Assembly (NCBI GenBank): GCA_903894655.1
Contig: CAITQY010000465.1
Coordinates: forward strand, 1-20,725
Length of the DNA stretch: 20,725 nt
Reading direction: 5' to 3'
Source of the DNA: an uncultured Gemmatimonadota bacterium
Lineage (GTDB): Bacteria; Gemmatimonadota; Gemmatimonadetes; Gemmatimonadales; Gemmatimonadaceae
Under the pieces are notes generated by a model, which was given only the letters and a program-made list of their open reading frames with translations, did not search any database and was not told the DNA's origin. Position numbers and translations under genes: made by a program. Below are positions 1 through 8,472 of the stretch, in pieces (positions within the stretch are counted from its first letter, which is position 1; the number at the start of each line of letters is the position of its first letter).

Positions 1-10
1 CGGTGCCGGC

Positions 11-1018
11 GTGAGCGAGCCGCGCGTCCGACCCGATTGGCGAGGCCACGTCGCCATGGCGCGCGTGGATTACTGGTTCAAGAACGTCTTCGTGCTGCCC
101 GGCATCGTGGTCGCGATCGGGACGATCCCTGCGGTCGACTGGCGGGCGCTCGGCGCGCGCGCGCTCATCGGCCTGGCGTCCATCTGTCTCGTCGCGTCCA
201 GCAATTACACGCTCAATGAGATTCTCGACGCGCCGACCGACCGCTTCCATGTCGACAAGCGCCATCGGCCCATTGCGGCCGGACGCGTGCGGCCCGCCGC
301 CGGGTACGTGCAATGGTTGCTGCTGGCCGGCCTCGGCTTCTCCCTGGCCTGGCGGGTGTCCGTCCCGTTCCTGGTCACGATGGTGGTCCTGTGGACCATG
401 GCCTGCGCCTACAACGTGCCGCCGGTGCGCACCAAGGATGTGCCGTACCTCGATGTGCTCACCGAGGCGGTGAACAATCCACTGCGCATGCTGGCCGGCT
501 GGTTCATCGTGACTGAGCAGACCACGGCTCCGTCGTCACTACTGCTCTGCTATTGGATGATCGGGTGCTACTTCATGGCGCTCAAGCGCTATGCGGAGCT
601 CGTGGCCATCGGCGATCGCGCCCGCGCCGCCGCTTATCGAAAGTCGTTCGCGTTCTACACCACCGAACGGTTGCTCGTGGGGATCATGTTCTCCGCGACG
701 GCCGCGATGCTGTTCTTCGGCGCGTTCTGCATGCGCTATCGCATGGAGCTCATTCTGGCGTTTCCGTTCGTCGCGCTGGTGATGGCCTTGTACCTGCAGG
801 TTGCCCTCAAGCCTGACAGCGCCGCCCAGCAGCCCGAGCGTCTGTATCGGGAGCGTGGCCTCATGCTCGCCGTGATTACGGCGACGGCGGTGATCCTGCT
901 GCTCCTGCGGAACGATATTCCTGCCATGTACCGGTTCTTCGCGCCGACGGCGCCGGTGCAGGAGCACATCGCATCGGCGGCGATGGTGAGCACGCGACAC
1001 ACGCCATTCGTACCGTGA
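11..1018 (+). CDS. UbiA-superfamily prenyltransferase, DPPR-synthase-like
   Basis: Polytopic membrane protein of 335 aa that should move a group to or from a polyprenyl (phosphate) carrier in the inner membrane. Residues 69-77 (NEILDAPTD) match the Mg-binding NDxxDxxxD motif, followed by a KRHRPIAAG stretch (83-91) typical of decaprenyl-phosphate 5-phosphoribosyltransferases. A second motif lies at 134-162 (YNVPPVRTKDVPYLDVLTEA, then NNPLRMLAG). An N-terminal VDYWFKNVFVLPG segment resembles the RPxQWxKN start of that subfamily. About eight hydrophobic segments follow. The start is the GTG at 11, but the frame is open to the window edge, so the true start may lie further left. It converges on the Tad operon with a 69-bp gap. 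The family is secure from motifs. The substrate (phosphoribosyl diphosphate or another donor) is inference. Confidence 0.8.
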   Translation: MSEPRVRPDWRGHVAMARVDYWFKNVFVLPGIVVAIGTIPAVDWRALGARALIGLASICLVASSNYTLNEILDAPTDRFHVDKRHRPIAAGRVRPAAGYVQWLLLAGLGFSLAWRVSVPFLVTMVVLWTMACAYNVPPVRTKDVPYLDVLTEAVNNPLRMLAGWFIVTEQTTAPSSLLLCYWMIGCYFMALKRYAELVAIGDRARAAAYRKSFAFYTTERLLVGIMFSATAAMLFFGAFCMRYRMELILAFPFVALVMALYLQVALKPDSAAQQPERLYRERGLMLAVITATAVILLLLRNDIPAMYRFFAPTAPVQEHIASAAMVSTRHTPFVP

Positions 1019-1087
1019 TGACGCTTCCCGCCGAAGGCTCACGGGTCACCACTCCCGCTGTTTGTCAGCGTGGCATTCGCGCTGCCA

Positions 1088-1702
1088 CTACGGACGATTC
1101 AGCACCAGGTACACTCGACAAGTCGCCGGCAGGCAGGCGGTGTACGGAGGGAACGTCGGAGTGTTTGGGCTCACGGCCGCCGTTGCGGTGGCCCTCAACC
1201 GTGGCGCAGACACCCCGAGCGCTGCCATGAACAACCCCGACGATTGACGGCTGACGGTGACTTCTACGGCGTTGTAGGCGCCGCCGCCACAACCAACGGC
1301 AGGACTGTAGTCCGGTAGGAATGCCGGACCCGCATCCGCGTAGGTGCCGCATAGCACCGACTCTACGGATACCGCGGCGTTCATCGCCGGATTCTTGGCG
1401 ACCCAGGCTGCGGCGACGCTCCGGGGATCGACGGCCGGGATGGACGAGGCTGCCCTGAGCAGCTCCACCGCGCCTGCCAGCGCCGCGGCATCGGCCGAGG
1501 TCTGCAAATCAGCCTTCAGGCTATCCAGTCGACCAAAGTCCACTGCCAAGGCCAGCATGCCAACCATGCTGACGAGCAGCATGCCCACGAGCACCAAAAT
1601 CGCGCCGCGTCGATTCCCCGCACACGGGAGCAGGTGGCCATCTGGAGCGACTTGGGCTCCCGACGCCGATCGGCGTCGAGGGGTGCGGCTGATGGCCACC
1701 AT
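1088..1702 (-). CDS. TadG-like pilus assembly protein (TadE/G N-terminal domain)
   Basis: Protein of 204 aa, last gene of the minus-strand Tad operon. After a basic 32-residue head, residues 33-56 (GAILVLVGMLLVSMVGMLAL and onward) form one membrane segment, followed by DFGRLDSLKADLQTSADAAA, the hallmark of the TadE/TadG-type pseudopilin-like N-terminus. The remainder is presumably periplasmic and has four cysteines at about 112-137 and near the C-terminus that could form disulfides. At 204 aa it is short for TadG, which often carries a von Willebrand A domain; none is visible here. The ATG overlaps the tadC stop as TGATG, implying translational coupling. It probably acts as a minor pilin or assembly factor in the envelope. 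The call as TadG rather than TadE/F rests on the DFGR and ADAAALAGA signature and on gene position. Confidence 0.75.
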   Translation of the reverse strand: MVAISRTPRRRSASGAQVAPDGHLLPCAGNRRGAILVLVGMLLVSMVGMLALAVDFGRLDSLKADLQTSADAAALAGAVELLRAASSIPAVDPRSVAAAWVAKNPAMNAAVSVESVLCGTYADAGPAFLPDYSPAVGCGGGAYNAVEVTVSRQSSGLFMAALGVSAPRLRATATAAVSPNTPTFPPYTACLPATCRVYLVLNRP

Positions 1703-2622
1703 CAGATCTTCCCGAGTTCCTTGATCACCGTGAAGATCGCCGGTCCAAGCACCACGATGAACAAGGCCGGCAGAATGAAGAACATCAAAGGAAAGATCAT
1801 TTTCACAGGCGCCTGCTTGGCACGCTTCTCCGCCGCCTGTCGACGTTGGCGGCGCAGCGTTTCGGCAGACACACGAAGCACGGTCGCGATGCTCGTTCCG
1901 AGCTTCTCACTCTGCACCATACTGGACGTGATCGCACGAAGCTCCGTGACGCCCGTACGCTCCCATAGGGCGCGCAGCGCTTGCTCACGCGGGACGCCGG
2001 CGTTGGTTTGACGACTGACCAGCGCCATTTCATCGCTCAACGCCGGGTGCAAGTGCCGCAACTCGCGCGCGACGCGAAGGATGGCGGCGTCGAGCGAGAT
2101 GCCGGCCTCGACGCAGACCACCAACAGATCCAGCGCATCGGGCACGGACCGCGTGATGGTGGCTTGACGCAGACGGATCATGCGATCGAGCACTGCCGCC
2201 GGGACGATCAGGCCCATGAACACGCCAAGCCCGACGAGCAGAACGTACCACACCGGCGACGACTGCGGCGCGAGCAACAGGGCAGCAATGGGAAACACCA
2301 GCAAGGACAGCATGCGGAATAAGAAGTACACCAACGCTGCACTGCTCGAGTTCACCCCCGCCCGCTGCAACTTGGGCCGCCCGGCATTGTTTTGGGCCGA
2401 CGTGGGGACAATGCGTGACAACCACTCCAGCCATTTGTTCGGCGCTGTGTCGGGGATGAGCGGCGACACGACAAGTGCCAGGTCTTCCGTGCCCGTCGCG
2501 CGGCGCAGCACCTCACGTTGCCGCACCACGGCGGCCAAGGCAAATCCCGCCACAATGATCGCCGCCACGCCGACGAGCATCGCGGCAATCAGCGTCGGGG
2601 ACCACGGCACAATTGGCGACAT
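1702..2622 (-). CDS. tadC: Tad pilus assembly platform protein TadC
   Basis: Inner-membrane platform protein of 306 aa that with TadB couples the TadA ATPase to pilin extrusion. Membrane segments lie at about 10-34, 94-118, 124-148 and 272-300. The cytoplasmic type II secretion F (T2SSF) domain between 158 and 270 contains SVPDALDLLVVCVEAGISLD, a standard GspF-family core. A longer frame reaches 2706, but its first 28 residues read antisense-like, overlap tadB and have no homology-like character. The ATG at 2622 lies 5 bp after the tadB stop and starts directly before the first membrane segment, so it was chosen. The gene overlaps the tadG-like start by one base. Identification is firm. Confidence 0.9.
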   Translation of the reverse strand: MSPIVPWSPTLIAAMLVGVAAIIVAGFALAAVVRQREVLRRATGTEDLALVVSPLIPDTAPNKWLEWLSRIVPTSAQNNAGRPKLQRAGVNSSSAALVYFLFRMLSLLVFPIAALLLAPQSSPVWYVLLVGLGVFMGLIVPAAVLDRMIRLRQATITRSVPDALDLLVVCVEAGISLDAAILRVARELRHLHPALSDEMALVSRQTNAGVPREQALRALWERTGVTELRAITSSMVQSEKLGTSIATVLRVSAETLRRQRRQAAEKRAKQAPVKMIFPLMFFILPALFIVVLGPAIFTVIKELGKI

Positions 2623-2627
2623 GGAAC

Positions 2628-3590
2628 TCACAGCTCGACGTCGGCGATACGCATCATGATCAGGTACCCGATGACAACAGAGCCGCCCGCCGCCCCCAGC
2701 AACCACGGACCCAGGGGACTGACGAGCATCGGCTGCACAAAATTGGGACTCATGAGCATGATGACGGCGAGCACCACGACCGGCAGCACCGACAGGATCC
2801 GTCCGGAGAGTTTCGATTCCGCGGTGAGCGAGTTCACCTCTCCCTTGAGTGCGGCACGCTCTCGCATGAGGACACTGATGCGTCCCAGCACTTCACCAAG
2901 GGTGCCGCCAGACTCCCGTTGAATCAGCACCGCAATGACGAACATGCGGAAGTCGAGGTCGTTGACCCGATGTTGCATCGCCAGCAACGCCGTCCGCACC
3001 TCGACGCCGAGACGTTGTTCTTCATAAAACCGGACGAATTCCAGTCCGAGGGGCGCGGGCATCTCGTCACCCACGAACTTCATCGCGGATTGAAGCGAAT
3101 AACCGGCTTTCATCGAGCTGACCAACATGTCGATGGCATCCGGCAACTGGCCATTGAACTTCTCTCGATGTGACCGTTCGCGTGCCGAGAGCCAGACGAG
3201 TGCGGCGGTGCCACCGACCACGGCGCCGAGCAGCGGCACGAGGAGCCCAGGCCAAACCAAGGTGCCCACGATAAACCCGACACCGGCGGACAACGCCAGG
3301 CGCAACACGAAGCTGCCGGGCGACATGCGTGACCCGGCGCGCGACAACCGCAGGGACAGCGTGGCGGTCCACTTCTGCCTGACGAGAAACCGGTCGAGTG
3401 CAGGCAAGTCACTGACCGTGTCCTTCCGCAGTAGACTCTGAGAATCGGCCAGCGCCTGTTCCACTTCGCGCAGGCGCTCGCGGACCGCATCGGTCGCCTG
3501 CAGCGATCGTCGATTGAGAAAGATGTAGCCACCGTACAGGATCCCGGTGGTCGACGCAAAGACGGCGACAAGCACCATCAGTTGGATCAT
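2628..3590 (-). CDS. tadB: Tad pilus assembly platform protein TadB
   Basis: Inner-membrane platform protein of 320 aa, partner of TadC and TadA in Flp pilus assembly. One N-terminal membrane segment (2-25) is followed by a charged linker (26-90), two hydrophobic segments (95-135), and a T2SSF domain starting at QLPDAIDMLVSSMKAGYSLQ (148-167). The domain ends with an RESGGTLGEVLGRIS stretch and two C-terminal membrane segments (about 270-312). The length is usual for TadB. The ATG overlaps the stop of the TadA ATPase gene as ATGA, so the two are translationally coupled, which suits a complex needing fixed stoichiometry. No unusual residues were noticed. Confidence 0.92.
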   Translation of the reverse strand: MIQLMVLVAVFASTTGILYGGYIFLNRRSLQATDAVRERLREVEQALADSQSLLRKDTVSDLPALDRFLVRQKWTATLSLRLSRAGSRMSPGSFVLRLALSAGVGFIVGTLVWPGLLVPLLGAVVGGTAALVWLSARERSHREKFNGQLPDAIDMLVSSMKAGYSLQSAMKFVGDEMPAPLGLEFVRFYEEQRLGVEVRTALLAMQHRVNDLDFRMFVIAVLIQRESGGTLGEVLGRISVLMRERAALKGEVNSLTAESKLSGRILSVLPVVVLAVIMLMSPNFVQPMLVSPLGPWLLGAAGGSVVIGYLIMMRIADVEL

Positions 3591-5011
3591 GAGGCGCTCA
3601 GACCGAACATGCCAACGGGAAGATCAACGCCAGCAAGCTTGAGTTGCTCGGCAAACATGGGTCGTACGCCAGTGGCCATAAACTGACCGATCACCCGCCC
3701 TTCCGGTGACATGCCGGTACGCCGGAACACAAAGATGTCCTGCATGGTGACGATATCGCCCTCCATGCCGGTGACCTCGGTGATGCCGATGACGCGACGC
3801 GTGCCGTCGGAGAGACGCTGCACCTGCACGACAAGGTCAAGCGCCGACGCGACTTGCTCGCGCATGGCACGGATCGGCAACTGCGTGCCCGCCATGAGAA
3901 TCATGGTCTCGAGACGCGCGATGGCGTCGCGAGCCGAATTCGCGTGGATGGTGCCGAGCGAACCCTCGTGTCCGGTATTCATGGCCTGGAGCATATCGAG
4001 TGCCTCACCAGAGCGCACTTCGCCGACAATGATCCGATCGGGTCGCATACGCAGGGCGTTCTTCACGAGGTCACGTGCAAGCACCTCACCGCGACCCTCG
4101 GCATTCGGCGGACGGGTCTCCAAACGCACCACATGGGCCTGCTGCAATCGGAGCTCGGCAGCGTCCTCAATGGTGATGAGTCGTTCGCCCGACGGAATGA
4201 ATGAACTCATGGCGTTCAGCAGCGTGGTCTTGCCGGACCCGGTGCCGCCGGAAATCAGCACGCTCAGGCGCGCCCGGACACAGCCGGCCAATAACTGCAC
4301 CATCTCCGGAGAGAGAGCCCCGAGTTCTAGCAGCTGTCGTACGCCGAGTCCCGCGCCGAACCGTCGAATGGACAAGACCGGTCCGTCGAGCGACAACGGG
4401 GGAATGATGGCATTGACTCGAGACCCGTCAGGTAATCGCGCGTCCACCATGGGTGACGACTCGTCCACACGCCGACCCACGCGGCTGACGATGCGATCGA
4501 TCACCGCCAGCAGGTGCGCGTCATTGCGGAACTCGGTCGAAACGCGCTCGAGCTTGCCCTGCCGCTCCACGAAAATACTGTGCGCGTTGTTGACCAGAAT
4601 ATCCGTCACCAAGGGGTCGCGGAAATACGGCTCAATCGGCCCGAGCCCCACCACCTCCCACAACACATGTTCGACGATTTCGTCACGCTCCGCTTGGGAG
4701 AGCGGCGTCGACTCCGTCCGCAGAAACTCCGTGACGGCGAGCCGGATCTGCAACGAGACTTCCGCCTCGTCTTTCATCTGCTCCAGTGCTTCGAGATCAA
4801 GCCGCGAAATGAGCTTGTGATGGATCTCGATTTTCAGACGGTCAACCGCACTCAGGTCGTTACTGGACTTGGTGCGGGCGATGAACGTGGCGGTGGCCTC
4901 CGCCTTGGGCACGACGTCAAGCGGGTCGAGGCCGTTGGCCACGGCCGACACCGCCACCGGAGTATCGGATGACGTGGTGACTCGACGGGTGAATCGATCA
5001 ATAAGGGACAC
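3587..5011 (-). CDS. tadA: Tad/Flp pilus secretion ATPase TadA (CpaF)
   Basis: Hexameric cytoplasmic ATPase of 474 aa that powers Flp pilus extension and possibly retraction, working on TadB/TadC. All the family boxes are visible: Walker A GGTGSGKTT (255-263), Asp box RLITIEDAAELRL (277-289), Walker B DRIIVGEVRSGEA (325-337) and His box GHEGSLGTIHANS (347-359). The N-terminal domain (55-250) contains the VDARLPDGSRVNAIIPP segment typical of CpaF. The start is GTG at 5011, three bases after the tadZ stop, with only a weak ribosome site, consistent with translational coupling. The stop overlaps the tadB start. The N-terminal 50 residues are poorly structured and may anchor the protein to TadZ. 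Identification is very secure. Confidence 0.95.
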   Translation of the reverse strand: MSLIDRFTRRVTTSSDTPVAVSAVANGLDPLDVVPKAEATATFIARTKSSNDLSAVDRLKIEIHHKLISRLDLEALEQMKDEAEVSLQIRLAVTEFLRTESTPLSQAERDEIVEHVLWEVVGLGPIEPYFRDPLVTDILVNNAHSIFVERQGKLERVSTEFRNDAHLLAVIDRIVSRVGRRVDESSPMVDARLPDGSRVNAIIPPLSLDGPVLSIRRFGAGLGVRQLLELGALSPEMVQLLAGCVRARLSVLISGGTGSGKTTLLNAMSSFIPSGERLITIEDAAELRLQQAHVVRLETRPPNAEGRGEVLARDLVKNALRMRPDRIIVGEVRSGEALDMLQAMNTGHEGSLGTIHANSARDAIARLETMILMAGTQLPIRAMREQVASALDLVVQVQRLSDGTRRVIGITEVTGMEGDIVTMQDIFVFRRTGMSPEGRVIGQFMATGVRPMFAEQLKLAGVDLPVGMFGLSAS

Positions 5012-5014
5012 GGA

Positions 5015-6220
5015 TCAGGTTCGCTTGCGCACGAAGAGTTCACGAAGACGCGATCGCGGGCCTGGTCCCGTCGCAGAGGATGACGCGGACGCCGACCCGA
5101 ACGGCAGGGTACCCCCGGCGATTCGTTGCGCCAGCTGCCGGTAGGCTAAGCCGATCGGAGAGGTCGGATCCTTGTGCTCAACCGGAACGCCCGATGTACT
5201 CGCTTCAGACACGGTCTTGTAGTCGTTCGGCAGGCAAAAGAAGACGTCTTCCTTGAACACTTCGGCTGCCTCCTCCATGGACACGACATCACGTGACCGA
5301 TAGCGATTCACGACGATGGCCACCTTCCCCTTGGGATAACCAAGACGCCGAAACACCCCGAGCGAACGCTGCGCCGAACGCATCGCCGGCACCTGAAGCT
5401 CCGTCAGCAATAGAATGCGGTCGGACGCGTCGAGCGCTGCCAGCGTGCGATCGTTCAACCGATGCTCACAATCAAGCAGCGTGTAGTCATACGTCGATTG
5501 CAGCTGCGCAATCGTGGCGTTGACCGCCCGCTGATCGATGAGCGCGTCGTCCTCCAAGTCGTCGGGCCCCGCCAGTAGCCACATGCGATCCGTCGTCGGC
5601 GTCATGACCGACTTCAGCAACTCACCATCCAACCGTTCGAGCTTTTTGGCGATGTCGCGAATGGTGTACTTCGGACGGACGTCCAGCAGAATGCTCGCGT
5701 CACCACCGGGAACTTCCATGTCCGCGATGGCCACACGAGCCGAAGGCTGCAGGGTCGTCAATGCGCAGCCCAGATTGACGGCGACTGTGCTGACCCCTAC
5801 GCCACCTTTCGCACTGTAGACCGCATAGACATCCCCACGGGCATCGCCGCTCTGCAGCCGACGTTGCAGCCGTTCCAGGGCGCTCGCGCATTCTGTCTCG
5901 CTGATCGGCCGCACCAGAAACTCCTGCATGCCCGAACGCATGGCACGGAGCATGAGCCGTGGATCCGCGGCCGGGCCGGTGGCGATGACCCGCACATCAT
6001 GGTCACGCCAGACCGTCCGGTCGATGGCCGCCAGACTGGCGTCCTCCACTTCGTCGAGCGCGAGGACGAGCAATTCGATGGGCGTCCGGCCATATCGGTC
6101 GACGGCGTCCATGAGTGTGGCCGCATACAACACGTCGGTGTAGCCGAACCGCGCGAGCGACTGCTGAAGCACGAGATCGCGCGTGTCTGGCGCGCCGACG
6201 AGCAGGGCGTGGCGGCTCAT
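5015..6220 (-). CDS. tadZ: Tad pilus localisation ATPase TadZ/CpaE
   Basis: MinD/ParA-superfamily protein of 401 aa thought to place the Tad machine at a cell pole or membrane site. Residues 1-120 form a response-regulator-like domain that looks degenerate: the phosphoacceptor position in the ELLVLALDE strand aligns with Ala, and the usual KP is RP (FLVRPIS). Residues 130-370 are the ATPase domain with a deviant Walker A, KGGVGVST (138-145), in which the second lysine is Val. Atypical Walker A motifs are known in TadZ proteins. A LLDCEH segment (248-253) stands for Walker B. A possible ribosome site (GAGG, 5 bp before the ATG) lies in one arm of a small 5-bp hairpin at 6225-6237. It sits between the secretin gene (34 bp upstream) and tadA (3 bp downstream). 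Confidence 0.9.
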   Translation of the reverse strand: MSRHALLVGAPDTRDLVLQQSLARFGYTDVLYAATLMDAVDRYGRTPIELLVLALDEVEDASLAAIDRTVWRDHDVRVIATGPAADPRLMLRAMRSGMQEFLVRPISETECASALERLQRRLQSGDARGDVYAVYSAKGGVGVSTVAVNLGCALTTLQPSARVAIADMEVPGGDASILLDVRPKYTIRDIAKKLERLDGELLKSVMTPTTDRMWLLAGPDDLEDDALIDQRAVNATIAQLQSTYDYTLLDCEHRLNDRTLAALDASDRILLLTELQVPAMRSAQRSLGVFRRLGYPKGKVAIVVNRYRSRDVVSMEEAAEVFKEDVFFCLPNDYKTVSEASTSGVPVEHKDPTSPIGLAYRQLAQRIAGGTLPFGSASASSSATGPGPRSRLRELFVRKRT

Positions 6221-6254
6221 GTCGGCCTCAAGGAGGCGAGACGCGCACTGGTAT

Positions 6255-7412
6255 TCACGGCGTTGCTGGTGGTGGTGGCAGGCGCCGCTTCAGGGCGTCC
6301 ATGGCCGGGCGCGTCGAATCCGGCAGGAAGCGCAGCGTATCCCGTTCGCGTGGACGCAGCGGATCGATGATGACTGGCGTTACAACGACCACAAGTTCGG
6401 ATTCATTCCGTTGAAAGGATGAACTCGAAAAGAGACTGCCCAGAATGGGAATGTCCTTCAGGAACGGAATGCCGTTGCGGACGCTCTCCTGCTGGTCCGA
6501 GAACAAGCCCGACACCAGCAGGCTCTGGTCCCTGCGGACGTCGATGGTACTGCTGACGCGGCGTGTCCGGAACGCCGGAATACGGAACCCCGACAGTACG
6601 ACACCGTTGGAAAAGTCCAGACTGGACACTTCCGGCGTGAAGGTCAGCTTGATGAGGCTATCGCTGATAATCTCGGCGTTGAACTTCAGACGAATGCCGA
6701 ACTCACGATACTGGACGCTGATCCCGTTGTTTTGGCCAGCGCCAACGCCGCCTTGCACAACCGGAACCGGGACCTCCCCGCCAGCCAGGAATGAGGCGTC
6801 CTCCCGGTTGCCGGCGATGATGTTCGGCTCGGCCAAGAGCCGCGCGTTCCCTCGCTGCTCTTCCGCTTCGAGAAATGCCAGCACGTTATCCGTACCGAAA
6901 TTCGAGAGCACAGAGAGGAATCGCGCAGAACCCACCGCGTCGTTCCCTCCGGCCGTGGTGCCGGACTTGAGTGCGCCGGAACCGACTCGCGTCTGCTGGT
7001 CGCTCCAGGAACCCGACAGTCCGACGTTCCGCAGCGCATCGCGGCGTACTTCGGCAAACTTGACACCGATCGCGATCTGTTTCCGGTCGGACGGCGAGTG
7101 GACGGTGATCCGATAGTGCGATCGCGTTCCATCACTGTGCCAGAGAATGGCATCGGTCTCGCCGAGCGAGAAGGCGCTCACCAGCACTTCCCGCTGGGAA
7201 ATCACGACGACATCAGCGACCGCCGGCAACGCGATGGAGACACGCGTTACGTTCGCCGTGGTGCTCACGGGATACGCGCGTCCGACCGAGAGCGATAACG
7301 GTATGATGGTCGTTTCGAGTTGCTGCGCCGACACCGGCACCGCGTTGACCATCGGGGCCAATGCCACGATGGCAAGAGCACACCGTAGCTGAATCCAGAA
7401 TCGCCGTGGCAA
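6255..7412 (-). CDS. rcpA: Tad pilus outer-membrane secretin RcpA/CpaC
   Basis: Outer-membrane secretin of 385 aa forming the channel through which the Flp pilus leaves the cell. A signal peptide covers 1-30 (basic RRFWIQLR, hydrophobic core, cleavage near VSAQ-Q). The pilus-secretin N-terminal domain spans about 40-105 and the secretin barrel domain about 175-350, including VPVPV, the KDIPILGSLFSS motif (319-330) and ELVVVVTPVII (339-349). A proline-rich C-terminus ends the protein. A longer frame runs to a TTG at 7466, but the TTG at 7412 has an AAGGAGG sequence (7417-7423 on the minus strand) at ideal spacing and leaves a clean signal peptide, so it was chosen. The 54-bp gap to cpaB lies upstream. 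No separate pilotin gene is visible nearby. Confidence 0.92.
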   Translation of the reverse strand: MPRRFWIQLRCALAIVALAPMVNAVPVSAQQLETTIIPLSLSVGRAYPVSTTANVTRVSIALPAVADVVVISQREVLVSAFSLGETDAILWHSDGTRSHYRITVHSPSDRKQIAIGVKFAEVRRDALRNVGLSGSWSDQQTRVGSGALKSGTTAGGNDAVGSARFLSVLSNFGTDNVLAFLEAEEQRGNARLLAEPNIIAGNREDASFLAGGEVPVPVVQGGVGAGQNNGISVQYREFGIRLKFNAEIISDSLIKLTFTPEVSSLDFSNGVVLSGFRIPAFRTRRVSSTIDVRRDQSLLVSGLFSDQQESVRNGIPFLKDIPILGSLFSSSSFQRNESELVVVVTPVIIDPLRPRERDTLRFLPDSTRPAMDALKRRLPPPPATP

Positions 7413-7427
7413 ATGAACCTCCTTAAC
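7413..7427 (-). promoter_or_regulatory. Consensus ribosome binding site of the secretin gene
   Basis: The minus strand reads GTTAAGGAGGTTCAT immediately before a TTG codon. AAGGAGG is a full anti-Shine-Dalgarno match with 5-6 bases to the TTG. It decides the start of the secretin gene at 7412, not at the TTG at 7466. Confidence 0.85.
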
Positions 7428-7466
7428 GGGACGACCCGATTGCAGAGCGAAGAAAGGTCGCCCCAA

Positions 7467-8402
7467 TCATGGCCGAATGGTGTCGCGTTTGACCGAGTCT
7501 TTCTTGAGCTTCTCTTCGGACTTCGTCGCGCCACGAATGACCTGAATCGTGAGCGATTCCGGCCGGGCTACTCGTGGCGGCGGCTCCGGGGGCAGGGGCG
7601 TCGGCACCACCGGTTCAGCCCGCGGTATGGCAGCCTGCACGCGACGGGGCGGCGCTTTGGCCGCGGTGGCCGTTGGCAACTTCCGAAGCAGCGCATCAAC
7701 GCTGTCCGCCATGTTCCCCAGCGCGTTCTTGCTCACGGGCTTTCCCGGTTCCGCGGAACCGCGCAACACCAGCTGAATACTTCCGCGAGATTGCGCCGCG
7801 GCGAGCCGCTCGGCCTCGGCCGGCGTCACTTCTACCGTCGCGACCGAGCTCGGCTGCACTCGGCCGTCGGTGCCGCGCGTGACTTCGGACCCCATGGCGA
7901 GCACGCGCATGTCTTCCATCAACAGGATCGAGGTACCCACCGCGTTTTCGTCGTCCGCCGCCAGCGTGAGCAGTATGTCGACGCGGCTGTTGGGTTGCAC
8001 CATACCGCTGATGCCGGAGACATCAGTGATACGGACACCCATGGCGCGTTTGCCAGGCGCGATGCGGGACTCCAAGCCGGGGACCACACCCTCCGGCGCG
8101 AGACGACCGGACACAATGGCTTCACCCGCGTAGATCGCCACGCGGGTGACTCGGCCGCCCACATTCACGGGCGAGTCGAAGGCCTTCTCTGGCACCACGG
8201 GAGCTGGCCATTGCTCGACGCGGAGATCGGACTCCTTGAGCGCAGTACCCTCAGCCACATCCTTCGCCGCCACGACCACCGGCTTCGTGGCAATACGATT
8301 CTCGGCCGTACTGGCATCGATGAACCGATACACCACGAATGTGGCCAGCGCTGCCATACCCAACGATGCGAGCAAGACCACTGAATACTTCTTTGATGTC
8401 AT
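7467..8402 (-). CDS. cpaB: Flp pilus assembly protein CpaB/RcpC (SAF domain)
   Basis: Periplasmic or membrane-anchored assembly protein of 311 aa associated with the secretin. One N-terminal membrane anchor (7-27) is followed by a SAF domain (about 41-102, starting KPVVVAAKDVAEGTALKESD) and the RcpC/CpaB C-terminal domain (about 115-200, GKRAMGVRITDVSGISGMVQ). Residues 245-311 are an Ala/Pro/Arg-rich tail with PPEPPP and a lysine-rich end. The SAF fold is shared with FlgA-type chaperones, and in this family it is thought to bind peptidoglycan or glycan. The ATG at 8402 has a GAGG about 11 bases upstream. It lies 59 bp after tadE and 54 bp before the secretin start. Identification is secure. 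Confidence 0.9.
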   Translation of the reverse strand: MTSKKYSVVLLASLGMAALATFVVYRFIDASTAENRIATKPVVVAAKDVAEGTALKESDLRVEQWPAPVVPEKAFDSPVNVGGRVTRVAIYAGEAIVSGRLAPEGVVPGLESRIAPGKRAMGVRITDVSGISGMVQPNSRVDILLTLAADDENAVGTSILLMEDMRVLAMGSEVTRGTDGRVQPSSVATVEVTPAEAERLAAAQSRGSIQLVLRGSAEPGKPVSKNALGNMADSVDALLRKLPTATAAKAPPRRVQAAIPRAEPVVPTPLPPEPPPRVARPESLTIQVIRGATKSEEKLKKDSVKRDTIRP

Positions 8403-8450
8403 CGGATCTAGCGCCTCAAATTGCTGCGACGAACAGGATACGAAATGCTA

Positions 8451-8472
8451 GGTCACCGTCACTACGGTGACC
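8451..8472. repeat. 9-bp hairpin across the tadE stop codon
   Basis: GGTCACCGT (8451-8459) and ACGGTGACC (8464-8472) are perfect inverted repeats with a 4-base loop. The tadE stop (8462-8464) starts in the loop. In the minus-strand transcript this would be a stable hairpin between tadE and cpaB, a possible mRNA-processing or stability element. It could equally be a protein-binding dyad: its core resembles a sequence at the flp promoter (9890-9904). Confidence 0.6.

Noticed and set aside
1019..1087. Possible bidirectional terminator between the UbiA-like and tadG-like genes
   Set aside because: Only a 6-bp stem (GTGGCA/TGCCAC) and a 4-bp stem could be found, too little to call.
3711..4820. 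369-codon plus-strand frame
   Set aside because: Antisense to tadA, which carries all four ATPase boxes; the antisense product is Ser/Arg/Pro-rich.
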